Of a DNA stretch of 64,000 nucleotides, positions 42,363 through 52,598 are shown in pieces. Source of the DNA: Pseudomonas sp. RSB 5.4. GTDB taxonomy: Bacteria > Pseudomonadota > Gammaproteobacteria > Pseudomonadales > Pseudomonadaceae. How positions within the stretch are numbered: the stretch's first letter is position 1; each line of letters begins with the position of its first letter. Made by a program: the position numbers and the translations under genes. The notes under the pieces are model-generated. The model was given only the letters and a program-made list of their open reading frames with translations, was not told the DNA's origin and did no database searches. Location of the stretch: NCBI RefSeq assembly GCF_037126175.1, contig NZ_CP146986.1:4898501-4962500 (forward strand), read 5' to 3'.

Positions 42363-44584
42363 CGCTTGAACAGCCCCTTCAATGCGTTTTTCAATTCCGG
42401 GCTGACCTTGTCGCCGAGTTTTTCATCGATCTTTTCGCTGAGTTTGTCACCGGCGATTTTGGTCGCGACCTGGCCGAGACGTTCGTTATCCACACGGCAG
42501 GCCTTGGCGCCCAGCTCCAGCGGGCCACGGCAGCGCAGCGGCCACTCGATGCCGACGAATTTCTCGCCGACCTGACAGGCCGGATCCGGCATGGCGCTGG
42601 TGTCGCCCTCGACGATGATGCCGACGCGGTAATCCATGCCCAGCACTTTCAGGTCGATGTCGCCGTTGCCGTTGACGGTCATGCCCGGGATGCGCACTTT
42701 CAGATCCGGGTTGCTCGCCACGCCGTTGCGCAAGGTCAGGTTGCCCTTGAGTTCCTGGAACGGTGTGTCCTTGCCTCGTGGCTCGCCGCTGAGGGTTTTG
42801 CGATTGAGGGTGGCGATGCCTTTGCACAGTTGCTGTTCAAGATTGGCGTTGAGCAGCACGCCGTTGTTGATCACGAAACTGGCGTTGCCGTTGAGGGTTT
42901 CGATCAGCGCCTGCTGGCTGTTGCCGCTGCCGGTGAGGTTGCTGGTCAGCGTGACCAGGCCTTTGACCGGCGGATTCTTGCCCTGGCTTTCGAGAATTTT
43001 CTCGGCCGGCACGCGGTTGATTTTGGTCTGCAGATTGAGCACGGGGGCGCTCGGGCGTACGTCGAGGGTGCCTTTGGCTTCGAAGTCGCCGCCGTATAGC
43101 TCGCCGCGCAGGTTTTGCAGGGTCAGCAGGCCGCTCTGGCCTGTGGCCTTGAGTGCAGCGTTCTGGATCGGCAGTTTGTCGAGGGTCAGTTGGCCGAAGG
43201 TCAGGTCGGCATCGACGTCGAGTTTGGCCAGACGCTCGACCGGCAGCAGACGCTCGGTGCTCCAGGCGCTTTTGCTCGGTTTGTCCGGCAGCGGTGTGCT
43301 GCCGGCGCCGGCCATGGCATCGGCTTCGGTGCTGGCGACTTCGGCCTGACGCACTTGCGTGGCGTTTTTGGCCTTGTCCGATTTCGGCGGCAGGTAACGG
43401 TCTACATCAAAGGTGTCGGCCTTGAGGATCGCGCGCAGCGACTGCTTGGCGAAGTCTTCCACGGCAATGCGCCCGCTGAAGCTGCTGTCGTCGAGTTTCA
43501 GGTTGACGTTGTCGAAAGCCACGCTGGTTGGCGTGGCGGCCACGCGGCTGACCAGTTCGACTTTGCTCAGGCTGCCGGGCGCCATGGCGGGCAACGTCTG
43601 ACCGATGCTGTCGACGAATTTCGCCAGATCGAACTGGGCGATCGAGATCCCGCCAGTGATCTGCGGGGTCTCGTCGAGGTCGTTGGCCTTCAGCTCGCCG
43701 AGGGCACGCAGCTGGTTGGCGGAGATCTTGATCCCGGTCCATTCGGCGACATTCGCTGCCTTGTCCAGGGAGATCTGGCCTTGGGCGGAGAAGGTCATGG
43801 CCTTGCCCTGCAGTGGGTCGCCGGTCAGTTCGCCGGACAGTTTCATGTCTTCGAACTTGTAACGTTGCAGGGCGCGTTCGATGCGCAGCTCGCCATTGAG
43901 CTCGGTGCGTACCCGCAGCACAGGCTGATTGGTGCTGAGGAACGCCGTGGCTTTCAGCGGAATGTTGGTCGAGTCGTGTACCGCACCGGTGCTCAACTGA
44001 ATGCTTTCGGCGCTGTACTGCTTGCCGGTCTGCTCGTCGTTGTATTCAACGCGGGCGTTATTGACCGTCAGGCTGTCGATGTCGAGGCGGATCGGCTGCG
44101 GCGGTTTTTCCGGCTGGGCAGGGGCTTCGGCAGCAGGTGCGCTGGCAGGCGCCGGGCTGCCGGCGGGCGCGGCGGCTGTCGGCAATTTGCCGATATCTTC
44201 CCAGTTGCCGTGGCCGTTCTTGTCGCGTTTGAGGCGCAGGTTCAGGCCTTCGACACGCACATCGCTCATCTGCACTTCACGGCGCAACAGTGGCAGAACG
44301 CGCACGGACAGGCCGAGCATCTGCAGGTCGGCATACGGTTCGGTCGGGTTGATCAGGGTGGCGATGCTGGCTTCATGCAGTTCCAGGCCGAGCCACGGGA
44401 ACAGGCTCCAGCCGATATCGCCATTGAGCGTCAGCTCGATGTGGGCCTTGTCGCGGGCTATCTGGCGGATCTCGTCTTTGTAGTCGTTGGGATCAAACAG
44501 GTGGGTCAGGGCGAAGCCCGCCGCCACAATGATCAGCAACAGCCCGAGAAGTACCAGACCCAGGATTTTGCCGAACGCTTTCAT
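42359..44584 (-). CDS. asmA: AsmA-family envelope protein
   Basis: 741 residues. There is one N-terminal membrane helix (ILGLVLLGLLLIIVAAGFALTHL), then FDPNDYKDEI, the opening of the AsmA domain. A long beta-rich periplasmic body follows, with a Pro/Ala linker (about 145-170), and the C terminus has the AsmA_2 core (FVINNGVLLNANLEQQLCKG). The family is linked to lipid transport between membranes. It starts the asmA-mutY-yggX operon. Confidence 0.93.
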   Translation of the reverse strand: MKAFGKILGLVLLGLLLIIVAAGFALTHLFDPNDYKDEIRQIARDKAHIELTLNGDIGWSLFPWLGLELHEASIATLINPTEPYADLQMLGLSVRVLPLLRREVQMSDVRVEGLNLRLKRDKNGHGNWEDIGKLPTAAAPAGSPAPASAPAAEAPAQPEKPPQPIRLDIDSLTVNNARVEYNDEQTGKQYSAESIQLSTGAVHDSTNIPLKATAFLSTNQPVLRVRTELNGELRIERALQRYKFEDMKLSGELTGDPLQGKAMTFSAQGQISLDKAANVAEWTGIKISANQLRALGELKANDLDETPQITGGISIAQFDLAKFVDSIGQTLPAMAPGSLSKVELVSRVAATPTSVAFDNVNLKLDDSSFSGRIAVEDFAKQSLRAILKADTFDVDRYLPPKSDKAKNATQVRQAEVASTEADAMAGAGSTPLPDKPSKSAWSTERLLPVERLAKLDVDADLTFGQLTLDKLPIQNAALKATGQSGLLTLQNLRGELYGGDFEAKGTLDVRPSAPVLNLQTKINRVPAEKILESQGKNPPVKGLVTLTSNLTGSGNSQQALIETLNGNASFVINNGVLLNANLEQQLCKGIATLNRKTLSGEPRGKDTPFQELKGNLTLRNGVASNPDLKVRIPGMTVNGNGDIDLKVLGMDYRVGIIVEGDTSAMPDPACQVGEKFVGIEWPLRCRGPLELGAKACRVDNERLGQVATKIAGDKLSEKIDEKLGDKVSPELKNALKGLFKR

Positions 44585-44662
44585 GGGCGAGTCCTTGTAG
44601 TTAGTCGAATTCGTAATTTAGCCGGGGAGTATAGCGCTGCATCCGCCCGGTTCGGGGCGCTG

Positions 44663-45067
44663 TCATGTCGCGATGACTTCCAGCGGCACTTGCAGTTTGG
44701 CGGCCAGCGCCTGCGTTTCAAGGTGTCCGGCCGGTGCCAGCAGGCGCAGTTGGGCTCCCGCTTGCGACGCCATTTTCTGCGCTTGGTTCACCAATCGCTC
44801 AGCCACCCCACGGCGCCGGGTGACTTTTCGTACACACAAATGCGACAAGTACCAAATCCTGTCGTGCCTTGTCAGGCGCGCCGCACCGAGCAGTCGGTCG
44901 TTGAAACGTCCTGTAATCAAAGACCCGTCCGCCAGGCTGCTTTCGATCAACTGGGCGTCCCCGGAATACGGCGCGAACAGCCACTGTGGAGCGTCACGAT
45001 AGATCTTCTGCAAATCCTGTTGATCCTGGTAACTGGCATCGTTCAGCGCTTGGACAACGATCGGCAT
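44663..45067 (-). CDS. panM: PanM/PanZ-like acetyl-CoA sensor acetyltransferase
   Basis: 134 residues. GNAT fold with LSHLCVRKVTRRRGVAERLV (acetyl-CoA loop). DLQKIY and the FNDRLLGAARLTR strand match E. coli PanZ (PanM), which triggers PanD self-cleavage to make beta-alanine for coenzyme A. panD is not in the window. It stands alone upstream of asmA with a 78-bp gap. Could be another short GNAT, but the PanZ-specific blocks fit well. Confidence 0.75.
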   Translation of the reverse strand: MPIVVQALNDASYQDQQDLQKIYRDAPQWLFAPYSGDAQLIESSLADGSLITGRFNDRLLGAARLTRHDRIWYLSHLCVRKVTRRRGVAERLVNQAQKMASQAGAQLRLLAPAGHLETQALAAKLQVPLEVIAT

Positions 45068-45290
45068 GGCTTTTTCCTGAGGGGGCGAGATCAGATGACA
45101 CGAAAAAGGTGATATCAGTTTGGTTTTTCTGTCACGTGCAAATGGTAACCTTCGCCGGTTCGTCCGTCCTTCTGCGACTTAACGTCGCGCCTTCAAGGAG
45201 CTTCACCTGAAAAAACGGTCATGCCTGCGTGCATAAAGGCCGAGGGTGAACAGTGGCTGGCGAACCATACTAATAATTGGGGGATACACA

Positions 45291-46955
45291 ATGAGCACGA
45301 GTATCACGGCGGACGGCCTTCGCGCCGACCAGCCTGCGTTCCTGTCCAAGGAGCGCATCATCGCCAAGCCCGGTTTCAACCGCTGGCTGGTTCCACCGGC
45401 CGCGCTGGCCATCCACCTGTGCATCGGCATGGCCTACGGTTTCTCGGTGTTCTGGTTGCCGCTGTCCAAGGCACTGGGCGTCACCGCGCCAGTGGCTTGC
45501 GCGCCGGACATGAGCTTCATCGCTCAGGTCTTCTCTTCGCAATGCGACTGGCCGATCTCGATGCTCGGCTGGATCTACACCCTGTTCTTCATCTTCCTCG
45601 GCTGCTCGGCAGCGATCTGGGGTGGCTGGCTGGAACACGCCGGGCCACGCAAGGCTGGTGTGGTTTCGGCACTGTGCTGGTGCGGCGGTCTGCTGATCTC
45701 GGCACTGGGGATTTATACCCACCAGATCTGGCTGATGTGGATCGGCTCCGGCGTGATCGGCGGTATCGGTCTGGGCCTGGGCTATATCTCGCCGGTATCG
45801 ACCCTGATCAAGTGGTTCCCGGACAAGCGCGGCATGGCGACCGGCATGGCGATCATGGGCTTTGGTGGTGGCGCGATGGTCGGTGCACCGTTGGCGACGG
45901 CACTGATGAGCCACTTCGCTTCGCCTGCCGGGGTCGGTGTCTGGCAGAGCTTCGTGGCCATGGCGGCGATCTACTTCGTGTTCATGATCGGTGGCGCCCT
46001 GGCCTACCGCGTGCCGCCAACCGGCTGGAAGCCTGAAGGCTGGACCGCGCCGGCGAAAAAAGCCTCGAACGCGATGATCACCCACCGTCACGTGCACGTG
46101 AATGTGGCGTGGAAAACCCCGCAGTTCCGTCTGGTGTGGCTGGTGCTGTGCCTGAACGTATCGGCCGGTATCGGCATTCTCGGCATGGCTTCGCCACTGC
46201 TGCAGGAAGTGTTCGGCGGCAAGCTGCTGGGCGTTGACGTGCCGTTCGGTCAACTGGATGCCGGGCAACTGGCTTCGATTGCCGCGATCGCTGCCGGCTT
46301 CACCGGCCTGCTGAGCCTGTTCAACATCGGTGGCCGCTTCTTCTGGGCTTCGTTCTCGGACTACCTGGGTCGCAAAAACACTTACTTCGTGTTCTTCGCC
46401 CTCGGTTTTGCCCTGTACGCGCTGATCCCGAACATGGGCCATCTGGGCAACGTTGCGCTGTTCGTCGCGGCGTTCTGCATCATTCTGTCGATGTACGGCG
46501 GTGGTTTTGCGACCGTTCCGGCTTATCTGGCCGACCTGTTCGGCACGCAAATGGTTGGCGCGATCCACGGTCGCCTGCTGACCGCCTGGGCTGCGGCCGG
46601 TGTGCTCGGTCCGGTGCTGGTGAACTACCTGCGCGAGTATCAGCTGAGCATCGGCGTTGAACGCGCTGCCGCTTACGACATCACCCTGTACATCCTCGCG
46701 GGCCTGCTGGTGCTGGGTTTCCTGTGCAACCTGCTGGTGCGTCCGGTGGCCGACAAGTACTTCATGACCGACGCCGAACTGGCTGCCGAACAGGCGCTGG
46801 GCCACGACAAGGGGGCTGATGCGAGCACCGTGCTGGAGTGGAAAGCCGCACCGGGCAGCAAGCCGCTGGCTGTAGCTGCATGGCTGGTGGTGGGTATTCC
46901 GTTGGCGTGGGGTGTGTGGGTGACCCTGCAGAAGACGGCGGTACTGTTTCACTAA
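45291..46955 (+). CDS. OFA-family MFS transporter
   Basis: 554 residues. Twelve main membrane helices, with an extra hydrophobic helix near the C terminus (PLAVAAWLVVGIPLAWGVWVTLQ). The pattern GIGLGLGYISPVSTLIKWFPDKRGMATG is typical of the oxalate/formate-antiporter family. A basic cytoplasmic loop (KKASNAMITHRHVHVN) separates the halves. The ATG at 45291 follows GGGGG at 8 bp. Substrate unknown; organic acid is the family norm. Confidence 0.9.
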   Translation: MSTSITADGLRADQPAFLSKERIIAKPGFNRWLVPPAALAIHLCIGMAYGFSVFWLPLSKALGVTAPVACAPDMSFIAQVFSSQCDWPISMLGWIYTLFFIFLGCSAAIWGGWLEHAGPRKAGVVSALCWCGGLLISALGIYTHQIWLMWIGSGVIGGIGLGLGYISPVSTLIKWFPDKRGMATGMAIMGFGGGAMVGAPLATALMSHFASPAGVGVWQSFVAMAAIYFVFMIGGALAYRVPPTGWKPEGWTAPAKKASNAMITHRHVHVNVAWKTPQFRLVWLVLCLNVSAGIGILGMASPLLQEVFGGKLLGVDVPFGQLDAGQLASIAAIAAGFTGLLSLFNIGGRFFWASFSDYLGRKNTYFVFFALGFALYALIPNMGHLGNVALFVAAFCIILSMYGGGFATVPAYLADLFGTQMVGAIHGRLLTAWAAAGVLGPVLVNYLREYQLSIGVERAAAYDITLYILAGLLVLGFLCNLLVRPVADKYFMTDAELAAEQALGHDKGADASTVLEWKAAPGSKPLAVAAWLVVGIPLAWGVWVTLQKTAVLFH

Positions 46956-46979
46956 GTAATGGGTAAAACGCACTACCCC

Positions 46980-47069
46980 TGTGGGAGCGGGCTTGCTCGC
47001 GAAGGCGGTATGTCATTCAGCATTGATGTTGACTGACACTCCCTCTTCGCGAGCAAGCCCGCTCCCACA
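46980..47069. repeat. REP-type palindrome pair (REPIN)
   Basis: Arms TGTGGGAGCGGGCTTGCTCG and its complement, 90 bp in all, between the MFS gene and hisB. The same arm family occurs at 57750 and 62257. Confidence 0.9.
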
Positions 47070-47181
47070 TTTGTTTTGTGCTGCTTCAAATGGCTTGTAT
47101 GGACATGTCTATCCCCGACAACACGGGAGTCTGTCCGTCAGCCATATCACGTCTCGTGTTTCTGTTTCGGCCCCGCGTGCC

Positions 47182-47187
47182 TATAAT
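47182..47187 (+). promoter_or_regulatory. -10 element (TATAAT) of the his operon
   Basis: Perfect TATAAT 38 bp before the hisB ATG. The -35 position 17 bp upstream (TTTCTG) is weak. Confidence 0.45.
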
Positions 47188-47225
47188 GGCTGCCTTTTTC
47201 GCCCAATGATTTTGCGGAGCTGGTG

Positions 47226-47819
47226 ATGGCCGAACGTAAGGCGTCTGTCGAGCGCGACACTCTGGAAACCCAGATCAAAGCCTCGATCAACCTTGATGGC
47301 ACCGGAAAGGCCCGATTCGATATCGGTGTTCCTTTTCTTGAGCACATGCTGGATCAGATCGCCCGTCACGGGTTGATCGACCTGGATATTGAATGCAAGG
47401 GCGATCTGCATATCGACGACCACCATACCGTGGAAGACGTCGGTATCACCCTCGGCCAGGCCTTCGCCAAAGCCATCGGCGACAAGAAAGGCATCCGTCG
47501 CTACGGCCACGCCTACGTGCCGCTCGATGAAGCGCTGTCGCGCGTGGTGATCGACTTCTCCGGCCGTCCAGGCCTGCAGATGCACGTGCCCTACACCCGC
47601 GCCACCGTGGGCGGCTTCGACGTCGACCTGTTCCAGGAATTCTTCCAGGGCTTCGTCAACCACGCACTGGTCAGCCTGCACATCGACAACCTGCGTGGCA
47701 CCAACACCCACCACCAGATCGAAACCGTGTTCAAGGCTTTCGGCCGCGCGCTGCGCATGGCCGTCGAGCTGGACGAGCGCATGGCCGGGCAAATGCCATC
47801 GACCAAAGGCGTTCTGTAA
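47226..47819 (+). CDS. hisB: Imidazoleglycerol-phosphate dehydratase
   Basis: 197 residues, the monofunctional form. Step 6 of histidine synthesis. Mn-binding [26 protein letters not shown] and TNTHHQIE histidine clusters are intact. The second ATG (47226) is used. The stop TAATG overlaps hisH by 1 bp. First of hisB-hisH-DUF2164-hisA-hisF. Confidence 0.97.
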   Translation: MAERKASVERDTLETQIKASINLDGTGKARFDIGVPFLEHMLDQIARHGLIDLDIECKGDLHIDDHHTVEDVGITLGQAFAKAIGDKKGIRRYGHAYVPLDEALSRVVIDFSGRPGLQMHVPYTRATVGGFDVDLFQEFFQGFVNHALVSLHIDNLRGTNTHHQIETVFKAFGRALRMAVELDERMAGQMPSTKGVL

Positions 47820-48457
47820 TGCAGACGGTTGCAGTTATCGACTACGGCATGGGCAACCTGCACTCGGTGGCCAAGGCCCTCGAGCACGTCGGCGCCGGCA
47901 AGGTGCTGATCACCAGCGATGCGGACGTGATCCGCGAAGCCGACCGCGTGGTGTTCCCCGGCGTTGGTGCGATTCGCGATTGCATGGCGGAGATCCGTCG
48001 CCTCGGTTTCGACGCGCTGGTGCGTGAAGTCAGCCAGGATCGTCCGTTCCTCGGCATCTGCGTCGGCATGCAAGCCCTGCTCGACAGCAGCGAAGAGAAC
48101 GACGGCGTCGACTGCATCGGCCTGTTCCCGGGCGCGGTGAAGTTCTTCGGCAAAGACCTGCATGAAGACGGCGAGCACCTGAAAGTCCCGCACATGGGCT
48201 GGAACGAAGTGCAGCAGAAGGTCAGTCACCCGCTGTGGCACGACATTCCGGACAAGGCGCGTTTCTACTTCGTGCACAGCTACTACATCGCTGCGGCCAA
48301 TTCTCGGCAGGTAGTCGGCAGCGGTCATTACGGGGTCGATTTCGCAGCAGCGCTGGCCGAAGGCTCGCGTTTCGCCGTGCAGTTCCACCCGGAGAAGAGC
48401 CATACCCATGGCCTGCAATTGCTGCAGAACTTCGCCGCGTGGGACGGTCGCTGGTAA
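47819..48457 (+). CDS. hisH: Imidazole glycerol phosphate synthase, glutaminase subunit
   Basis: 212 residues. Class-I glutamine amidotransferase: nucleophile Cys in [12 protein letters not shown], and the His-Glu pair in [11 protein letters not shown]. It supplies ammonia to HisF, encoded three genes on. The start overlaps hisB and its stop abuts the DUF2164 start (TAAATG). Confidence 0.97.
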   Translation: MQTVAVIDYGMGNLHSVAKALEHVGAGKVLITSDADVIREADRVVFPGVGAIRDCMAEIRRLGFDALVREVSQDRPFLGICVGMQALLDSSEENDGVDCIGLFPGAVKFFGKDLHEDGEHLKVPHMGWNEVQQKVSHPLWHDIPDKARFYFVHSYYIAAANSRQVVGSGHYGVDFAAALAEGSRFAVQFHPEKSHTHGLQLLQNFAAWDGRW

Positions 48458-48718
48458 ATGGCCGCCAAGAAGTCCAAACCGCCGATCCTGACCCTCACTC
48501 CCGAGCAGGAGAGTGAGGCCAACCGCAAGATCCAGCGGTTCATGGAGGATCGGTTCGAACTCGACCTGGGTTCGTTCGAAGCGGCGGAAATTCTTGAGCT
48601 GTTTACCCGCGAAATTGCTCCGCACTATTACAACAGGGCGATTTTCGATGTGCAGACCCACCTCAAAGAGCGGTTTGAAAGCATCGAAAGCGACCTGTGG
48701 GCGCTCGAGAAAAACTGA
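48458..48718 (+). CDS. DUF2164 family protein
   Basis: 86 residues inserted between hisH and hisA. The Lys-rich start (MAAKKSKPPILTL) is followed by EANRKIQRFMEDRFELDLGSFEAAEILELF and HYYNRAIFD, the DUF2164 pattern. The role is unknown. Its fixed place in the his operon of pseudomonads suggests co-expression, not a histidine-pathway step. Confidence 0.88.
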   Translation: MAAKKSKPPILTLTPEQESEANRKIQRFMEDRFELDLGSFEAAEILELFTREIAPHYYNRAIFDVQTHLKERFESIESDLWALEKN

Positions 48719-48760
48719 TTTCCGAGCCAAGCTGAACATTCAAATTTGAAGGTTTGCCAG

Positions 48761-49498
48761 ATGCTGATTATTCCCGCTATCGATCTTAAAGACGGTGCCT
48801 GCGTACGTCTGCGCCAGGGCCGCATGGAGGATTCCACAGTGTTCTCCGATGACCCGGTGAGCATGGCTGCCAAGTGGGTGGAGGGCGGTTGCCGCCGTCT
48901 GCATCTGGTCGATCTGAACGGCGCGTTCGAAGGCCAGCCAGTCAATGGCGAAGTGGTTACTGCGATTGCCAAGCGCTACCCGACCCTGCCGATCCAGATC
49001 GGCGGCGGTATCCGCTCGCTGGAAACCATCGAGCACTACGTCAAGGCAGGCGTGAGCTACGTGATCATCGGTACCAAAGCGGTGAAGGATCCGGCGTTCG
49101 TCGCTGAGGCCTGCCGCGCGTTCCCGGGCAAAATCATCGTCGGTCTGGATGCCAAAGACGGGTTCGTCGCCACCGATGGCTGGGCTGAAATCAGCACCGT
49201 GCAAGTCATCGATCTGGCCAAGCAGTTTGAAGCCGACGGTGTGTCCTCGATCGTTTATACCGACATCGCCAAAGACGGCATGATGCAGGGCTGCAACGTA
49301 CCGTTCACCGCTGCGCTGGCGGCAGCGACGAAGATCCCGGTGATTGCTTCCGGCGGTATCCACAATCTGGGTGACATCAAGTCGCTGCTCGACGCCAAGG
49401 CGCCGGGCATCATCGGTGCAATCACTGGCCGGGCGATCTACGAAGGCACCCTCGACGTCGCTGAAGCGCAAGCTTTCTGCGATTCGTACCAAGGCTGA
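48761..49498 (+). CDS. hisA: Phosphoribosylformimino-AICAR ribotide isomerase
   Basis: 245 residues. TIM barrel with N-terminal Asp in [12 protein letters not shown] and the second catalytic Asp in [12 protein letters not shown]. Half-barrel internal repeat with phosphate loops GGGIRS and ASGGIH. GAAGG sits 8 bp before the ATG at 48761. It ends 9 bp before hisF. Confidence 0.97.
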   Translation: MLIIPAIDLKDGACVRLRQGRMEDSTVFSDDPVSMAAKWVEGGCRRLHLVDLNGAFEGQPVNGEVVTAIAKRYPTLPIQIGGGIRSLETIEHYVKAGVSYVIIGTKAVKDPAFVAEACRAFPGKIIVGLDAKDGFVATDGWAEISTVQVIDLAKQFEADGVSSIVYTDIAKDGMMQGCNVPFTAALAAATKIPVIASGGIHNLGDIKSLLDAKAPGIIGAITGRAIYEGTLDVAEAQAFCDSYQG

Positions 49499-49507
49499 GG
49501 ACTGACC

Positions 49508-50278
49508 ATGGCGCTGGCCAAACGCATCATCCCTTGCCTGGACGTGGACAACGGCCGGGTCGTCAAAGGTGTGAAGTTCGAGAACATCCGCGATGCCGGC
49601 GACCCGGTGGAAATCGCCCGTCGTTATGACGAGCAGGGTGCCGACGAGATTACTTTTCTCGACATCACCGCCAGCGTCGATGGTCGCGACACCACACTGC
49701 ATACCGTCGAGCGCATGGCCAGCCAGGTGTTCATCCCGCTGACCGTCGGCGGCGGCGTGCGCACCGTGCAGGACATTCGCAACCTGCTCAATGCCGGTGC
49801 GGACAAGGTTTCGATCAACACCGCAGCGGTGTTCAATCCGGAGTTCGTCGGCGAAGCCGCGCAGCATTTCGGCTCGCAGTGTATCGTCGTCGCCATCGAC
49901 GCGAAAAAGGTCTCCGGCCCGGGTGAAACCCCGCGCTGGGAAATCTTCACCCACGGCGGGCGCAAGCCGACCGGTCTCGATGCAGTCGAGTGGGCGAAAA
50001 AAATGGAAGGCCTCGGTGCCGGCGAGATCCTGTTGACCAGCATGGATCAGGACGGCATGAAAAACGGCTTCGACCTCGGCGTGACTCGGGCGATCAGCGA
50101 TGCACTGGGCATCCCGGTGATCGCTTCCGGTGGCGTCGGCAACCTGCAGCATCTGGCCGACGGCATCCTCGAAGGCCACGCCAGCGCGGTACTGGCGGCG
50201 AGTATTTTTCACTTCGGTGAATACACCGTGCAGGAGGCCAAGGCCTACATGGCGCAACGCGGAATTGTCATGCGCTAA
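49508..50278 (+). CDS. hisF: Imidazole glycerol phosphate synthase, cyclase subunit
   Basis: 256 residues. TIM barrel with catalytic Asp in [14 protein letters not shown] and in [14 protein letters not shown]. It partners HisH: ammonia passes through the barrel to make IGP and AICAR. Last gene of the operon; a hairpin follows at 50301-50333. Confidence 0.97.
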   Translation: MALAKRIIPCLDVDNGRVVKGVKFENIRDAGDPVEIARRYDEQGADEITFLDITASVDGRDTTLHTVERMASQVFIPLTVGGGVRTVQDIRNLLNAGADKVSINTAAVFNPEFVGEAAQHFGSQCIVVAIDAKKVSGPGETPRWEIFTHGGRKPTGLDAVEWAKKMEGLGAGEILLTSMDQDGMKNGFDLGVTRAISDALGIPVIASGGVGNLQHLADGILEGHASAVLAASIFHFGEYTVQEAKAYMAQRGIVMR

Positions 50279-50300
50279 ACCGTACAGGCCAGTGGACAGC

Positions 50301-50333
50301 ATGGCGTACCCAAGGCACTCTTGGGCACGCCAT
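50301..50333 (+). terminator. Hairpin after hisF
   Basis: ATGGCGT-A-CCCAAG and CTTGGG-C-ACGCCAT pair around a 5-nt loop with one mismatch. There is no T tract, so it may be a processing or pause site. Confidence 0.4.
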
Positions 50334-50351
50334 GGATTCCGGTAGCCCGAC

Positions 50352-51107
50352 ATGATCAAACGCCTGCTTCTTGTTCTCGCCAGTGCCTCTGTGTTGCTGC
50401 TCAACACGGCGCGGGCCGAAAACAGTCCCGACACCGATCTGGTGCTCCTCACCGAAAACTTCCCGCCCTACAACATGGCGAAAGACGGCAAGAATTTCGC
50501 CAAGGGCGAGAATATCAACGGCATTGCCGCCGACATCGTGCGCGAAATGTTCAAGCGCGCCGGGCTCACCTACAGCCTGACGCTGCGCTTCCCGTGGGAG
50601 CGGGTCTACAAACTGGCGCTGGAAAACCCCGGTTATGGCGCCTTCGTGATGGCCCGCCTGCCGGATCGCGAGAACCTGTTCAAATGGGTCGGCCCGATCG
50701 GTCCGGACGACTGGATCATGTTGGCCAAGGCCGACAGCAAGATCACTCTCGACACCCTCAACGATGCACGCAAATACAAGATCGGCGCCTACAAAGGCGA
50801 TGCGATTGCCGAGACGCTGGCCAAGCAGGGCCTGAAGCCGATCGTGGTGCTGCGTGATCAGGACAACGCGAAAAAACTGGTCAATGGCCAGATCGACCTG
50901 TGGGCTACGGGGGATCCTGCCGGGCGTTACCTGGCGCGGCAGGATGGGGTCACCGGACTCAAGACCGTGCTGCGCTTCAACAGCGCCGAGTTGTACCTGG
51001 CGCTGAACAAGGACGTGTCGGATGCAACGGTCGCCAGGCTGCAGGCGGCGTTGGATCAGATGCGCAAGGACGGGGTCGTCGACGAAATCATGGGGCGCTA
51101 TCTGTAG
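50352..51107 (+). CDS. Periplasmic solute-binding protein (family 3)
   Basis: 251 residues. Signal peptide MIKRLLLVLASASVLLLNTARA, cut before ENSPD. The type-2 binding fold has TENFPPYNM, GIAADIVREMFKRAG and WERVYKLALENPGYG. No transporter genes adjoin, so it may serve a distant ABC system or a sensor. The 3' end overlaps the Vps62-like gene tail to tail by 20 bp. Confidence 0.88.
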   Translation: MIKRLLLVLASASVLLLNTARAENSPDTDLVLLTENFPPYNMAKDGKNFAKGENINGIAADIVREMFKRAGLTYSLTLRFPWERVYKLALENPGYGAFVMARLPDRENLFKWVGPIGPDDWIMLAKADSKITLDTLNDARKYKIGAYKGDAIAETLAKQGLKPIVVLRDQDNAKKLVNGQIDLWATGDPAGRYLARQDGVTGLKTVLRFNSAELYLALNKDVSDATVARLQAALDQMRKDGVVDEIMGRYL

Positions 51108-52392
51108 CTTTCGGCAACGACTTGTCTGTTGCGCCGTGGGTGCATTCTTGCGGCGGATATTGCAGCAGACTCAGGTTATCGTTCTGGGTATAAGCCAGAT
51201 TGATCCCCGCTTGCGAGCCGTCAGCACGACGCAGCTCATAGAAACTCTCCAGCTGATAAACCGCGACGAATTTGCCTTTGCCGGCCATAGCGATCACATG
51301 GGTAACAAATGGAGTCTGCCAACCACTGGTTGACGTCTCGCTGTGAGTGAACTGGCTGTCCAGTCTCGCCGAGAATGGGAGTGACGCAGTGGCGTCTGCC
51401 TTCGTTGCCCACGGGCTCACAAAACTGATCGCGGTAAGTTGGGTGAACAGACGCAGCGTCTTTGGATTCTGCAGCCGTTGCGCAGTCCACTTGAAAGCCC
51501 GTGCCTCCTCGCCCGTGTTGTGTCCGCTTCCAACTAGATAGTACTGGTCGGTTCTTTCCAGGCGGTAAAACGGCGTGGTGCGTAACTGATCACTTGGCGA
51601 CAAGTCATCCTTGACCACGAACCATGGCAACTTGATGACTTGGGAGAGCGTAGCCGCGCTTTTGGTTTCTGAGGCTTGCGCTGCGGAGAGTGTCGGCAGC
51701 TGTGGCGATGACAGGATCAGTGGCGCGATGTGCATCCGTAGTGAATAGGCGCCGACATTGCCCTCTGGCCGGTTGAAACTGCTTGCCGCAACAAAGGTCC
51801 CTGGTGCGAAATGAATCTCTCCCGGCGGCGCATTCGTCGGCGTGACACTCCAGGCGCTGAAACTCTGTCTGGCACCGCTGCCCCTGTCATTCCAGATCAG
51901 TTCGCCAACGTCCGAGGCGATCACCAGATCGGCGCGTACACAGCGAACCGCGTTGAGTGAGGGTTTTTCGTGATCATTGGAGCAGACCGCGCCCATGGCC
52001 ACATAACCTTGCGGGGCGATCGGTCGCCATACGGCGCCGTCTTTCTTCGAGCCTGAGCCAGAATCTTTCCAGATCAGTTCGAAATCGTCCGGGCGCCTTA
52101 ATGCCGGGCCCCTGGCCGGATCTGCACTGCGTGCATCCGCCTCGCAAACAACGGCTACCACGGTGCTGCCGTTAATGTTGTCGTGCCCGGCGACGAACAC
52201 GTCGCCGAGCGGGAAATAGCCCGGCAATACATCCGGCGCCGGAGTCGGGCGCCAGAAGGCCGCGGGTTTAGCCCGTGAGCCGGTGCTGTCCCAGATGCGG
52301 TGAAATTCCGTGGTGAAATGGATCAGCAGATTGTCGTGTCTGATCGGTTCGATTTGTCTGGATGGCGCTGCGGTCTGGTCATGAATGGTCAT
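51088..52392 (-). CDS. Vps62-related protein
   Basis: 434 residues from ATG 52392, preceded by AGGAG at 5 bp. The frame is open upstream but without a start site as good. Three repeats of the form IW-x-GS-x-W-x-P-GY-x-G-V (about 33-66, 107-137, 167-203) match the Vps62/DUF946 family known from yeast and plants and scattered in bacteria. No signal peptide. The role is unknown. The C-terminal third is less repetitive. Neighbour to a secreted protease on the same strand. Confidence 0.75.
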   Translation of the reverse strand: MTIHDQTAAPSRQIEPIRHDNLLIHFTTEFHRIWDSTGSRAKPAAFWRPTPAPDVLPGYFPLGDVFVAGHDNINGSTVVAVVCEADARSADPARGPALRRPDDFELIWKDSGSGSKKDGAVWRPIAPQGYVAMGAVCSNDHEKPSLNAVRCVRADLVIASDVGELIWNDRGSGARQSFSAWSVTPTNAPPGEIHFAPGTFVAASSFNRPEGNVGAYSLRMHIAPLILSSPQLPTLSAAQASETKSAATLSQVIKLPWFVVKDDLSPSDQLRTTPFYRLERTDQYYLVGSGHNTGEEARAFKWTAQRLQNPKTLRLFTQLTAISFVSPWATKADATASLPFSARLDSQFTHSETSTSGWQTPFVTHVIAMAGKGKFVAVYQLESFYELRRADGSQAGINLAYTQNDNLSLLQYPPQECTHGATDKSLPKATDSAP

Positions 52393-52598
52393 GGTCACTC
52401 CTGATAGTTGAACGGCGACTCGAGGGAGTCGCGACCCGTTGCAGGTCTCACTATCGGTATTCGCACCCGGTCTCTGGCGGTAACTATGTATGACGTCGTG
52501 ACCAGTTATTGCCAAAAAACCGTTCCATGCCATTGGCAGCCTTGCGCTCCTGTTTTGACTATTGAGGCAGAAGCACAAGGCCGGCGTCACTGATCAGC

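Noticed and set aside
45270..46973. 567-codon minus-strand frame across the MFS gene
   Set aside because: Low-complexity His/Arg/Gln composition typical of shadows; the plus-strand transporter is clear.
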